A stretch of 64,000 nt of DNA from Deltaproteobacteria bacterium (GCA_020632695.1 JACKFB010000019.1:1-64000), one strand, 5' to 3'; counted from the first letter of the stretch, positions 45,406-53,963 are shown. Notes: a model not told the origin generated them from the sequence alone. Translations and numbers: made by a program.

Positions 45406-46318
45406 CTCCGGGCACCGCGGGCGCCGCGCCGCCATGGACGCGGACCGGCGCCCGCGTGTGCTGCCTCAACCGAGCGGCGATGCCCTCGAGCGCCTCCAGC
45501 GAGAGCGCGGTGCACGCCGGCTCGGCCGGGCGCCGCGCCACGGTGTAGACCTGCACCTCGCGCAGGGTCCCCGCCGCCTCGATGGCCACGACGCGCTCGA
45601 TCCAGGCGTCGATCTCCGCGTCCGGCGGCGGCTGGCCCTCCCAGGCGAAGAAGAGGGACTGTAGCGTCAGGGGCCGCTCGGCCGCCGTGAGCGCCAGGTT
45701 CCGCAGCACCCGTCGGAAGGGCACGCGCGTCCTGGCCACCTTGGCGTAGAAGGCCTCGGTGCCGGCGTCCAGCTTCGCCCACACCTCGCCCCGCGCGCCG
45801 TCCATCAGGGCGAGGCCGCGACGCACCCGCGCGTGGTGCAGGCACGCCGCGTCGGTGATGAGGACGATCTTGACCTCGTCCAGGCCGCGGGCGGCCTTCA
45901 GGCGCACCAGCTCCGCCACCACCGCCTCGAAGTGGGGCGAGGTCGTCGGCTCGCCGTCGCCGGAGAGCGCGAAGTCCTCGAGGCGGCGATGGGACTGCGG
46001 CGTGCTGGCGAAGCGCGGTTGCTGCCAGAGCCGCCCCGACGCCAGGGCGTCGAGCATCTCGACCAGCTCGGCCGCCAGGACGTCGCGATCCACCTCCGTC
46101 ACCTGGGGCGCCACCCGGCGATCCACCTGGCAGTAGACGCAGTCGAAGTTGCAGATCTTGTCGGGGTTCAGGTTCACGCCGATCGACAGGCCGCCGGCGC
46201 GCCGGCTGATGACCGGGTAGACGTAGCGGAACGTGTCGAAGCGCCGCCGGTGGTCGAAGAAGGCCGGCACGGCGGGGGTGGCGGCCGGTGCGGCGGGCGG
46301 CTGGTTCTCGGTCTTCAT
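45392..46318 (-). CDS. Radical SAM enzyme (COG0731-like)
   Basis: 308 residues, cytoplasmic. The [4Fe-4S]-SAM motif is CNFDCVYC (C56, C60, C63), followed by LSGDGEPTTSPHF (the GGEP-type SAM-binding motif) and KLDAGTEAFYAKV. This pattern belongs to the COG0731 Fe-S oxidoreductases, related to wyosine-synthesis enzymes; the substrate is unknown. The start is the ATG at 46318-46316. It is a single gene with its own promoter, convergent with and slightly overlapping the second Hsp20 gene. Confidence 0.88.
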   Translation of the reverse strand: MKTENQPPAAPAATPAVPAFFDHRRRFDTFRYVYPVISRRAGGLSIGVNLNPDKICNFDCVYCQVDRRVAPQVTEVDRDVLAAELVEMLDALASGRLWQQPRFASTPQSHRRLEDFALSGDGEPTTSPHFEAVVAELVRLKAARGLDEVKIVLITDAACLHHARVRRGLALMDGARGEVWAKLDAGTEAFYAKVARTRVPFRRVLRNLALTAAERPLTLQSLFFAWEGQPPPDAEIDAWIERVVAIEAAGTLREVQVYTVARRPAEPACTALSLEALEGIAARLRQHTRAPVRVHGGAAPAVPGVTPT

Positions 46319-46327
46319 CGCCTGGAC

Positions 46328-46356
46328 CCCATAGCCGGCTCGCGGCTCCGCTTCAA
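46328..46356 (-). promoter_or_regulatory. Probable promoter of the radical SAM gene
   Basis: On the minus strand TTGAAG (46356-46351), 17-base spacer, TATGGG (46333-46328), 9 bases before the ATG. Confidence 0.5.
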
Positions 46357-46384
46357 GCCGGTGCGGAGCATGACCGCAGGCGCT

Positions 46385-46403
46385 GCCCGTGTTAGGCACG
46401 GGC
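46385..46403. promoter_or_regulatory. Palindrome upstream of the lgt-like gene
   Basis: GCCCGTG (46385-46391) and CACGGGC (46397-46403) form a perfect 7-5-7 inverted repeat in the divergent gap. A -10-like TAGGCA (46393-46398) lies inside it, with ATGACC 17 bases upstream, so it could be an operator over the promoter of the lgt-like gene. Confidence 0.35.
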
Positions 46404-46428
46404 GCGCCCACGGTCCCGGAGCCGTCCC

Positions 46429-47367
46429 ATGCCCATCCTCGCTTCGCTGTCCCATGGCCTCCTCGGAGCCTTGCCCTACCAGACCATCCCCCCGCTCGAG
46501 CTGGGACCGGCCAAGTTCTATCCCTTCGGGTTCCTCGTCGGCATGGCGATCATCGTCGGGACGATGGTGGCGACGCGCCGCGCGCGCCGGGTGGGCCTCG
46601 ACGACGCAGTCATCTCGGAGCTGGCGCTCTGGGCCGTCATCCCGGGCATGATCGGCGCCCACCTCTACTCGGCGATCTTCTACTTCCCCGAGAAGATCGC
46701 CGACGACTGGCTCTACCTGCTCAAGTTCTGGGACGGCATCAGCTCCTTCGGCGGCTTCCTCGGCGGCACCATCGGCGTGCTCTACTACCTGCGCCGCGAG
46801 CGGCTCCCCGCGTGGCCCTACGCCGACTGCATCGCCTACGGCTTCGTGTTCGCCTGGATCTTCGGGCGCATGGGCTGCACCGTCGCCTTCGACCACCCCG
46901 GCAGCGTGACCGACTTCGCCCTGGGGATGCCCTACCCGCACACGGTGGCCGGCGACCCCGCCGCCGCGGGCGTCATCCGCCACAACCTGGGCTTCTACGA
47001 GATGCTCTGGTCCGTCGGCATCGCCAGCTTCTTCTTCGCCGTGCGCAACCGACCCCACTTCGCCGGGTGGTTCGCGTCGGTGGCGCTGCTGCTCTATCTG
47101 CCCTTCCGCTTCGCGCTGGACTTCCTGCGCGCCATCGACGAGCGCTACTTCGGCCTGACCCCGGGCCACTACGCCGCGATCGCGTTCTTCGTCGCGGCCA
47201 TCGCGCTCTACCGCCGCCGCTCGGCCGTCGGCGAGATCATGGTGCCGGATGGGAAGGTGCACGTCTTCGCCGACGGGACGCCGGCCGTGCCCGCGAAGCT
47301 GCGTCGCGACGCGGTCGTGGCGGCCAAGCAGGGGCAGCGCGGCAAGGCGGCGTCGAAGAAGCCCTGA
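46429..47367 (+). CDS. lgt: Lgt-family prolipoprotein diacylglyceryl transferase (variant)
   Basis: 312 residues, inner membrane with about seven helices. Lgt attaches a diacylglycerol to the lipobox cysteine of prolipoproteins, the first step for the many lipoproteins of this window. Family marks: YPFGFLVGMAIIVG, the FRFALDFLRA segment and an Arg in FGRMGCTVAFDHPG. Two residues I recall as important in the E. coli enzyme differ: the His of the HGG motif is Phe here (SSFGGFLGG) and the Asn after GR-x-G is Cys. This variant pattern occurs in other Myxococcota as I recall it, so it may be active with altered chemistry or be a paralogue. Confidence 0.82.
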   Translation: MPILASLSHGLLGALPYQTIPPLELGPAKFYPFGFLVGMAIIVGTMVATRRARRVGLDDAVISELALWAVIPGMIGAHLYSAIFYFPEKIADDWLYLLKFWDGISSFGGFLGGTIGVLYYLRRERLPAWPYADCIAYGFVFAWIFGRMGCTVAFDHPGSVTDFALGMPYPHTVAGDPAAAGVIRHNLGFYEMLWSVGIASFFFAVRNRPHFAGWFASVALLLYLPFRFALDFLRAIDERYFGLTPGHYAAIAFFVAAIALYRRRSAVGEIMVPDGKVHVFADGTPAVPAKLRRDAVVAAKQGQRGKAASKKP

Positions 47368-47389
47368 CCGGCGCGCCCCGGCGCGGTGC

Positions 47390-48508
47390 TCAGCTCGCCT
47401 CGAAGCGCGCGGGCGAGAGCGCCGCGGCCAGGTCGCCGGGTAGCGCGCCGTCGAGGATGCCCTGGGCGGCCAGGTCGCCCACCGCGGCCGAGGTGGTCAT
47501 CCCGTGCCCCCCGAGGCCGGCCACCCAGAACAGTCCGCCCACGCCGGGGTCGGGGCCGATGACGAAGCGGTCGTCGGGGGTGAGGTAGCGCACGCACGCC
47601 CAGGCGCGGCTCGGTCGCGCGTCGCGCAGGGCGGGCAGGTGCTGGGAGAAGCGCTCGGCCAGGCGCTCGCGCTCGCCGGGGTCGACCGCGGGCGCGCCGG
47701 CGGGCCAGGGCGTCTGGTCGCAGGCGCACATGAGGAGGCCCCGCCCCTCGGGGCGGAAGTAGACCCCGGCGCTCACGTTCCAGACGAAGGGCCAGCCGGG
47801 GTCGACGTCTCCCAGCGCCTCGGTGGTGAAGAGGTGGCGCCGCACCGGCCGGAAGGGCAGGGGGCCGGCGCCGGCCATGGCCGCGGTGCGGTTGGCGGAG
47901 AAGCCCGACGCGAGGACCAGGACGTCGCAGGGCAGCTCGCCTGTCGGGGTCAGCGCCGCCACCACGCGCCCGCCCTCGGTGCGGACGCCGGTCAGGGGGC
48001 GCCTGAGCCATAGCCGGGCGCCGCCGTCGCGCGCCTCGTCGAGCATCGCCGAGAGCAGGGCGTGGATGTCCACCACCCCGCAGCCGTGGCTGAGCAGCGC
48101 CGCCTCGGCGCTTGCGCCGCGCAGCGCGGGGACGCGCCGGGCGGCCTCGGCGATGGTCAGGCGCTCGGTGCTGGCGTCCAGCTCCGGCACCGCGCGGGCG
48201 CGCGCCTCCAGCGCCTCGACGTCGGCGGCGTCCCCGATGACCATGCCGCCCACGGGCCGCAGCAGCTCCACGCCCCGTCGCCGGCCCAGGGCGACGATGC
48301 CCGCCAGGCCGTCGGTCGCCATGCGGCAGGTCACCGGCTCGGCGATGATCCGGCGCGCCATCGCCGCGTTCTTGCCGCTGGCGTGGGCGCCGTAGAGCGG
48401 CTCCGCCTCGAGGATGGCGATGTCGCGGGCCCCCCGGGCGCAGAGCGCCGCCGCGGTCGCCGCCCCGGCGAAGCCCGCCCCCACGATCACCACCTTCGGC
48501 CCGGCCAT
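47390..48508 (-). CDS. FAD-dependent amino acid/glycine-type oxidoreductase
   Basis: 372 residues, cytoplasmic DAO family. The N-terminal FAD motif is VVIVGAGFAGAATAAALCARG; the C-terminus carries VAGLGGHGMTTSAAVGDLAA, the usual closing motif around the flavin. Central residues (PFRPVRRHLFTT) fit the substrate domain. It probably oxidises an amine or amino acid, but the substrate cannot be told. The ATG at 48508-48506 has GAGGAG just upstream. Single gene, convergent with the lgt-like gene. Confidence 0.88.
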   Translation of the reverse strand: MAGPKVVIVGAGFAGAATAAALCARGARDIAILEAEPLYGAHASGKNAAMARRIIAEPVTCRMATDGLAGIVALGRRRGVELLRPVGGMVIGDAADVEALEARARAVPELDASTERLTIAEAARRVPALRGASAEAALLSHGCGVVDIHALLSAMLDEARDGGARLWLRRPLTGVRTEGGRVVAALTPTGELPCDVLVLASGFSANRTAAMAGAGPLPFRPVRRHLFTTEALGDVDPGWPFVWNVSAGVYFRPEGRGLLMCACDQTPWPAGAPAVDPGERERLAERFSQHLPALRDARPSRAWACVRYLTPDDRFVIGPDPGVGGLFWVAGLGGHGMTTSAAVGDLAAQGILDGALPGDLAAALSPARFEAS

Positions 48509-48574
48509 GCGCACTCCTCGAACCGCCATCGGTTCCATGGTACCGGCCGGGCGCCCCACGATGCACCTTCGCCT

Positions 48575-48603
48575 TTGGTCCTTCGCGCCGGACACGGTAG
48601 AGT
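48575..48603 (+). promoter_or_regulatory. Probable promoter of the START-like gene
   Basis: TTGGTC (48575-48580), 17-base spacer, TAGAGT (48598-48603), 8 bases before the ATG at 48612. Confidence 0.55.
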
Positions 48604-48611
48604 CCGGGACC

Positions 48612-49244
48612 ATGAACGTCCCGCTCCACGCCGTCACCGTGTCGGGCCGCGCTCTCGCGCTGTTCGGCGTGCTCCTCACCGCCAGCTCGGCTCTTGCCGC
48701 GGAGCCTGCCTCCCCGGCCGCCGACGAGAAGGCCGACACCCGCGCCCGCCTCGACGGAGGCGAGATCATCGTCCAGACCACGCCGGTCGAGGGCAGCGGC
48801 GTGCCGAAGATCAAGGCCATGGGCGTGGTGGACGCGCCGCCGGCAGCCATCTGGGCGGTGATCGAGCGCTGCGGAGACTACAAGAAGACCATGATCCGCA
48901 CCGCCGAATCGGTGGAGCTGTCGCGCAAGGGCAACGTGGTCCGCTGTCGCGTGACCATCGAGCTGCCCTTCCCGCTGAAGAACCTCACGGCCACCACCGA
49001 CGCCATCCACACGGTGGTGCCGGGCAAGAAGTGGCAGCGCCGCTGGACGCTGGTCGAAGGCGACTACGTCCGGAACTCCGGAAGCTGGACGCTGCTGCCC
49101 TTCGACGACGAGGGGAAGCGGACGCTGGTCATCTACGAGGTCAACGCCGAGCCGAAGATCGCCATCCCCGACAGCATCCAGCGGGCGGCGCAGAAGAAGT
49201 CGTTGCCGAACCTCTTCGAGCACCTGCGCGAGACGATTCACTGA
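48612..49244 (+). CDS. Exported START/SRPBCC-like protein
   Basis: 210 residues. Signal peptide (about 1-29, ending SSALAA). The mature part (about 45-205) has the helix-grip pattern of SRPBCC/START domains: VVDAPPAAIWAVIERCGDY, then strands KGNVVRCRVTIELPFPL and TLVIYEVNAEPKIAIP. Such domains bind lipids or other hydrophobic ligands in a deep pocket; the ligand is unknown. An exported START-like protein could move lipids in the periplasm. Ends just before the strong hairpin at 49288. Confidence 0.8.
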   Translation: MNVPLHAVTVSGRALALFGVLLTASSALAAEPASPAADEKADTRARLDGGEIIVQTTPVEGSGVPKIKAMGVVDAPPAAIWAVIERCGDYKKTMIRTAESVELSRKGNVVRCRVTIELPFPLKNLTATTDAIHTVVPGKKWQRRWTLVEGDYVRNSGSWTLLPFDDEGKRTLVIYEVNAEPKIAIPDSIQRAAQKKSLPNLFEHLRETIH

Positions 49245-49287
49245 CGCGGCCGTCGGCCCGGGCTCCCCGCCGCCTCCTCGACCGCGT

Positions 49288-49338
49288 GGCCGTGACCGGG
49301 GCGCGCGGCCCGGTCACGGCCCAGGTGGCTCCTTTTTT
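49288..49338 (+). terminator. Strong hairpin with delayed T tract
   Basis: GGCCGTGACCGGG (49288-49300) and CCCGGTCACGGCC (49309-49321) form a perfect 13-bp stem with an 8-base loop, followed 11 bases later by six T (49333-49338). It lies 44 bases after the START-like gene. Probably a terminator; the gap before the T tract is longer than usual. Confidence 0.6.
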
Positions 49339-49410
49339 AGACGCGATCCTGTCTCACCCCTAGCGTGCCCCTGGCCGCGTGACCGCCGTGGCGATCCAGG
49401 GGAGGGCGAG

Positions 49411-50568
49411 ATGTCGAGCGTCAGGACGAGCTCACGCACGTCGGTGCTGGCCTACGGGGCGCGGCTGCCCACGCGGGACGTCGTCGTGCTCCGGCGCAGG
49501 GCGGACAGCGGGAGCTGGGACATCCTCCGCGTGATCGTCGAGCGCTTCGCGGACCGGGGCGTGGTGCTCGCCTACCTGGGAGAGCGGGTGGACGCGGCCG
49601 GGGTTCGCGCGGTGCATCAGGGGATCTACGACGCCAGCCGCGGGATGGCCGGGCCCATGTCGGTGGAGCTGGCGCGCGCACGCGTGGCCCGCGCGATGCT
49701 CGTGGACCGGGCGGCCGGGCGTGCGCTGCCCGACCTGCTGACGGCCGACCCCGAGTGGGTGACGCCGTGGGAGTCGGTGGTCGGAGACGTCGAGAGCCTC
49801 TACGACTGCCCCACGTGCGGTGAGGCGCTGCCTGCGTCCTGGCAGCTCGCCCGGGTGGAGGGGCGGCTCAGCGAGGACGACACCCGCGCCTGCCCCGAGT
49901 GCGACACGACGGAGGTGAGCCGTGAGCGGGCCGACGCCATGGCCATGCCCCACACGGTGGCGATGGCGCGGCTGATGCTGGCCGCAGGCGAACCGCGCCG
50001 AGCGCTGGTCTTCGTGTCCCGCGGCCTGGACTCCGGGCTGAGCGCCGCGGAGCTGGCCGGGCCTCGCGGGGCGGCGCACCTGGCCCTGGGCAACGCGGTG
50101 CAGGCGGCCGTGTATCTGCGAGTGGCCGTCGCGACCGAGCCGGAGCAGGTGCGCTGGCGAGCGCGGCTGGTGGAGGCCGAGGCGCGCTGCGGCCTCATCG
50201 CCTCGGCCCTGGCGAACCTCGAGCTGGTCGGCCGGGCCCAGCCGGACGCCGCCCAGGAGGTGGAGTCGGCCCGCCAGGCGCTCTCGCCGATGGCGCCCGA
50301 GGCCTCGGACGGCACCGACGCCTTCGAGCTGCGTTGCCTGGAGGCGCTGGCGCTGCTCGACGCGGGCCGGCCCACCGAGGCCCGCGACCGGCTCGACTTC
50401 ACGCACCCCTTCCCGACCAGCCTGCCCGCGGGCAAGCTGGCGCGCCTGGCCCTGGCCACGGCGGGTCCCCGGCCGGCCACCACCGCCGCCGTCGAGTGGG
50501 CGCGGCAGGAGCTGACCCCGCTCGCGGCAGGGAGCCTCGCGCTGCTGAGTCAGCGCCTGGCCTGCTGA
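49411..50568 (+). CDS. Zinc-ribbon protein with TPR-like helical tail, unknown function
   Basis: 385 residues, cytoplasmic. Residues about 1-110 are an uncharacterised N-terminal domain. A four-Cys zinc ribbon is formed by CPTC (C133, C136) and CPEC (C161, C164). From about 180 to 385 the chain is Ala/Leu-rich helical, resembling TPR repeats (for example AMARLMLAAGEPRRALVFVS and LEALALLDAGRPTEARDRL). No family recognised. The last codons and the stop codon lie inside a 20-bp tandem repeat, so the protein end may vary between strains. Confidence 0.7.
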   Translation: MSSVRTSSRTSVLAYGARLPTRDVVVLRRRADSGSWDILRVIVERFADRGVVLAYLGERVDAAGVRAVHQGIYDASRGMAGPMSVELARARVARAMLVDRAAGRALPDLLTADPEWVTPWESVVGDVESLYDCPTCGEALPASWQLARVEGRLSEDDTRACPECDTTEVSRERADAMAMPHTVAMARLMLAAGEPRRALVFVSRGLDSGLSAAELAGPRGAAHLALGNAVQAAVYLRVAVATEPEQVRWRARLVEAEARCGLIASALANLELVGRAQPDAAQEVESARQALSPMAPEASDGTDAFELRCLEALALLDAGRPTEARDRLDFTHPFPTSLPAGKLARLALATAGPRPATTAAVEWARQELTPLAAGSLALLSQRLAC

Positions 50569-50600
50569 GTCAGCGCCTGGCCTGTTGAGCAGCGCCTGGC
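50541..50600. repeat. 20-bp tandem repeat spanning the gene end
   Basis: Three units of about 20 bp (CCTGCTGAGTCAGCGCCTGG type) at 50541-50560, 50561-50580 and 50581-50599, the third with one base lost, then a degenerate copy. The first two are nearly identical. The stop codon of the upstream gene (50566-50568) lies in the second unit. Confidence 0.8.
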
Positions 50601-50641
50601 CCGTCGAGTCGGCGGCCGAGCTGTGACCCGCGCGCCCGCGG

Positions 50642-51676
50642 TCAGCGGGAGATCGTCGCGCTCTTGGCGCCGGCGAGTGCCGTCGACGGCTTGTCGACGA
50701 TCGCCTTGCAGCGGGTGGCGAAGACCTGGATGACCCGGAAGCTGCCCACACCCTTGACGCTGCCCGACTGGCCGACCTTGACGCCGTGCTTCGAGCCCTT
50801 GTTGAGGATGATCGAGGTCTTCGCTCCCATGGGCGTCGCCTGGATGATGCTGGCCGAGATGGGGCCGTCGTCCGAGGGCTCCGGCTCCGGCTCGGTCTTG
50901 GTGCTCACGCAGCGCGTGCCCTTGCAGGTCTGCCCCGCGCCGCAGGCCGGGTCGCAGCCCTTCTTGGCCCGCGCGTAGCACCGCCCGCGCGAGCAGTACT
51001 CGCCCCGGCCGCACTTCTTGCCGGCGCACGCATCGGCGACGCACTCGTTCAGATCCGTGTCGCACACGTGGCCCCGCGGGCAGCCATCGGCGCAGGCCTT
51101 CTCGCACTTGCCGTCCACGCAGAACTTGCCCGAACCGCACTCGGGGATGCAGTCGATCTCGGGCATCTCGATGGCCACGCAGACCCCCGCCTTGCACTCG
51201 GTCCCGGCGCCGCACCGCATGGCGGCACAGGGATCGGCCGGCGTCAGCGAGAACTCGGTGATGTAGGGGGCCTTGCCCTCGGTGGCCGCGACCTTGACCA
51301 GGTAGGTGGTGTCCGCCTTGGCGGGCCACTCCAGCTCGTACTTCATCACGTTGGGCTGGATGGGCGTCTGGGCGAGCTGATGGGCGTCCAGGGTGAACAC
51401 GGCCAGCTCGCCCTTGACGTCGTGCTTGCCCTTGAAGGCGTCGCCGACCCGCACGACCAGCTTCGCCGTGCCATCGGCCATCGGCACCACCGACTTCCAG
51501 TCGAGCTTGTCGCCCACCTTCGCATCGATCGTGTCGTCGATGGCGAGATCGGCCGGCGCCGGGCGAGCGGTGGCGGGCGTGTGGTCGTCGTCGACATACT
51601 TGGGACCGCACCCGAAGGCGCACAGCCCCAGCGCGAGCGCCAGGGACCAGCGGGACGACAATGACGACGACAACAT
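50642..51676 (-). CDS. Cys-rich lipoprotein with EGF-like loops
   Basis: 344 residues. GGAGG precedes the ATG at 51676; the lipoprotein signal ends AFGC. Residues about 50-150 form a beta domain (KLVVRVGDAFKGKHDVKGE). Residues about 150-260 are a series of six-to-eight-Cys loops (CAAMRCGAGTECKAGVC, CIPECGSGKFCVDGKC, CSRGRCYARAKKGC), a Myxococcota surface-protein pattern. The C-terminal domain (IILNKGSKHGVKVGQSGSV) resembles a small OB/FlgT-like barrel. Function unknown. Divergent from the isocitrate dehydrogenase pair across a gap that contains a perfect inverted repeat. Confidence 0.8.
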   Translation of the reverse strand: MLSSSLSSRWSLALALGLCAFGCGPKYVDDDHTPATARPAPADLAIDDTIDAKVGDKLDWKSVVPMADGTAKLVVRVGDAFKGKHDVKGELAVFTLDAHQLAQTPIQPNVMKYELEWPAKADTTYLVKVAATEGKAPYITEFSLTPADPCAAMRCGAGTECKAGVCVAIEMPEIDCIPECGSGKFCVDGKCEKACADGCPRGHVCDTDLNECVADACAGKKCGRGEYCSRGRCYARAKKGCDPACGAGQTCKGTRCVSTKTEPEPEPSDDGPISASIIQATPMGAKTSIILNKGSKHGVKVGQSGSVKGVGSFRVIQVFATRCKAIVDKPSTALAGAKSATISR

Positions 51677-51753
51677 CCGAGGCCTCCGAGTCCGAGCTCA
51701 TCAGGCCGCCCGCGGGACCTCGCGAGACTCTGGCGCCACGAGCGACTCGGCCT

Positions 51754-51772
51754 GGGAACTAGCACAGTTCCC
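51754..51772. promoter_or_regulatory. Inverted repeat in a divergent gap
   Basis: GGGAACT (51754-51760) and AGTTCCC (51766-51772), 5-base spacer, perfect. It lies between the Cys-rich lipoprotein and the dehydrogenase pair, 28 bases upstream of the -35 element of the latter. Possible operator; no regulator gene adjacent. Confidence 0.4.
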
Positions 51773-51799
51773 ACCTTCCTTCCAGGGGCGCCGGATGCC

Positions 51800-51828
51800 T
51801 TGAGGCCCCTCGGGGCGTGTGCTACGAA
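51800..51828 (+). promoter_or_regulatory. Probable promoter of the dehydrogenase pair
   Basis: TTGAGG (51800-51805), 17-base spacer, TACGAA (51823-51828), 9 bases before the ATG at 51838. Confidence 0.55.
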
Positions 51829-51837
51829 CCTGCGCCC

Positions 51838-52836
51838 ATGGACTACGCGATCACGTTGATTCCTGGCGACGGCATCGGCCCCGAGGTGAGCGAGGCGGCG
51901 GTGCGCGTCGTCGACGCCGTCTGCCCGGGCATCCGCTGGCGGCGTGTCGACGCCGGCGCGTCGGCCGTCGAGACCCACGGCACGCCCCTGCCCGAGGGGG
52001 TCATCGAGGCCGTGCGCGAGACGCGCGTCGCCCTGAAGGGGCCCTGCACGACCCCGGTCGGCAAGGGCTTCTCCAGCGTGAACGTCGCGCTACGGCAGGC
52101 GCTCGAGCTCTACGTGAGCCTTCGCCCGGTGGACACGCTGCCCGGCGTGAAGACGCACCACGAGGACGTCCAACTCGTCGTGTTCCGCGAGAACACCGAG
52201 GGGCTCTACGCCGGCATGGAGCACGAGCCGGTCGAGGGCGTGGTCGAGAGCCTGCGGATGGTGAGCGAGCACGCCAGCCGCCGCTTCGCCAAGTTCGCCT
52301 ACGAGTGGTGCCGCTTCGAGGGCCACCGCAAGGTGCACCTGGTGCACAAGGCGTCGATCATGAAGCTGTCCGACGGGCTCTTCCTCGACGTCGCCCGCGA
52401 GGTCGCCTCGGACTACCCCTTCATCGAGACCGACGACATCCTCATCGACCACCTCTGCATGTCGCTGGTGCTGGACCCCACGCCCTTCGACGTGCTGGTC
52501 ATGGAGAACCTCTTCGGTGACCTGCTGAGCGACCTGTGCGCCGGCCTGGTCGGCGGCCTGGGGCTGGTCCCGGGCGCCAACATCGGCGACCGCTACGCCG
52601 TGTTCGAGGCGGTGCACGGCAGCGCGCCGGACATCGCCGGCAAGGGCATCGCCAACCCCATCGCGCTGATCCGCTCGGCCGCCATGATGCTCAAGCACAT
52701 CGGCGAGCGGGACGGGTCGGCCCGCGTCGAGCGCGCCGTGCGCACGGTCCTGGAGAAGGGCGAGGCCCTGACCGGCGACCTGGGCGGCTCGGCGACGACG
52801 CGGCAGATTACCGACGCCATCATCCGGGAGCTCTGA
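51838..52836 (+). CDS. NAD-dependent isocitrate dehydrogenase-type subunit, canonical
   Basis: 332 residues, the short beta-decarboxylating dehydrogenase family. Motifs: LIPGDGIGPEV, LRQALELYVSLRPV (substrate Arg), FRENTEGLYAGMEH (Tyr), VHKASIMKLSDGLF (catalytic Lys), LVMENLFGDLLSDL (metal Asp) and the NAD loop HGSAPDIAGKG, whose Asp favours NAD over NADP. It is most like mitochondrial-type IDH catalytic subunits, ending TGDLGGSATT. Isocitrate is the likely substrate; isopropylmalate is less likely because of the substrate loop. Followed after two bases by a diverged paralogue. Confidence 0.85.
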   Translation: MDYAITLIPGDGIGPEVSEAAVRVVDAVCPGIRWRRVDAGASAVETHGTPLPEGVIEAVRETRVALKGPCTTPVGKGFSSVNVALRQALELYVSLRPVDTLPGVKTHHEDVQLVVFRENTEGLYAGMEHEPVEGVVESLRMVSEHASRRFAKFAYEWCRFEGHRKVHLVHKASIMKLSDGLFLDVAREVASDYPFIETDDILIDHLCMSLVLDPTPFDVLVMENLFGDLLSDLCAGLVGGLGLVPGANIGDRYAVFEAVHGSAPDIAGKGIANPIALIRSAAMMLKHIGERDGSARVERAVRTVLEKGEALTGDLGGSATTRQITDAIIREL

Positions 52837-52838
52837 CG

Positions 52839-53846
52839 ATGCTCAGGACCGTCACGCTCATCCCCGGCGACAGCGTGGGCGCCGAGACGGCGTCCGCGAT
52901 GCGGCGCCTGGTCCGGGCGGCCGGCGTGGACATCTCGTGGGAGGAGATGCCCGCCGGCGTGGACGCCTACGAGCGCCTCGGCTCGCCGATGCCCGCCGAG
53001 ACCATCGAGTCGGTGCGCCGCAACGGCTATGCGATCAAGGGGCGCATCATGACGCCGGTGGGCGAGGGCTACGAGAGCCCGAACCTCACCCTGCGCAAGG
53101 CGCTGAACCTCTTCGCCGGCGTGCGCCCGCTGCGCCACTTCCCGGGTGTGCCCAGCCGCTACCAGGACGTGGACGTCGTGGTCATCCGCGAGTCCACCGA
53201 GGACGTCTACGCCGGCATCGAGCATCGGGTGTACCCGGGCGTCATCCAGGGCCTGCGCGTCACCACCCGCACCGCCTGCGAGCGCATCGTGCGCTTCGCC
53301 TTCGAGTACGCGCGCCGCAACGGCCGCGCCAAGGTGACGCTGGTCCACAAGGCCAACATCCTGAAGATGTCCGACGGCTTGTTCCTGCGGGTCGGCCACG
53401 AGCTCTCGGCCAGCTACCCCGATATCGCCTTCGACGCGATCATCGCCGACAACGCCTGCATGCAGATGGTGCGGAACCCGACGCGCTTCGACGTGCTGGT
53501 GTGCCAGAACCTCTTCGGCGACCTGCTGAGCGACCTGGGCGCCGGGCTGGTGGGCGGCATCGCGGCCGTGTGGGGCTCGATGCGCAACGACCAGGGCACG
53601 GTGGTGTTCGAGGCGATCCACGGCATCGCGCCCAGCCTGGAGGGCAAGGGCATCGCCAACCCGATGACCTTCATCATGCCGGCGCTGGCGCTCCTGCGGG
53701 AGCTGGGCGAGATCGACGCGGCCCGGAACATCTCCCAGGCCATGGGAGACTGCCTGCTGGCCGGCGTCTCGACGCCCGACTTCGGCGGCAGCGAGACCAC
53801 CGAGAGCTTCGTCGACGCCGTCATCGCGCGCCTGCCCAAGGGCTGA
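52839..53846 (+). CDS. Second isocitrate dehydrogenase-type subunit, diverged
   Basis: 335 residues. Same fold as the gene before it. It keeps the catalytic residues: LRKALNLFAGVRP, IRESTEDVYAGIEH, VHKANILKMSDGLF and NLFGDLLSDL. The nucleotide loop is altered: HGIAPSLEGKG replaces HGSAPDIAG, and the N-terminal turn is IPGDSVGAETA instead of GDGIGPEV. This is the pattern of regulatory IDH subunits (as in eukaryotic IDH3 beta/gamma), so a catalytic/regulatory heteromer is the simplest model. It starts two bases after the catalytic subunit, so the pair is co-translated. Confidence 0.82.
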   Translation: MLRTVTLIPGDSVGAETASAMRRLVRAAGVDISWEEMPAGVDAYERLGSPMPAETIESVRRNGYAIKGRIMTPVGEGYESPNLTLRKALNLFAGVRPLRHFPGVPSRYQDVDVVVIRESTEDVYAGIEHRVYPGVIQGLRVTTRTACERIVRFAFEYARRNGRAKVTLVHKANILKMSDGLFLRVGHELSASYPDIAFDAIIADNACMQMVRNPTRFDVLVCQNLFGDLLSDLGAGLVGGIAAVWGSMRNDQGTVVFEAIHGIAPSLEGKGIANPMTFIMPALALLRELGEIDAARNISQAMGDCLLAGVSTPDFGGSETTESFVDAVIARLPKG

Positions 53847-53963
53847 GCCGCCGCGTGGGCGAGGGCGGCGCGGGGCCCTTCTCGCACGGAGGGGTCGGTC
53901 TCGCGGCGGGGGAGAGGAGGGCGCGTACGGCGTGCTCCCACGACGCTCGGAGCGCGCTCGGCG

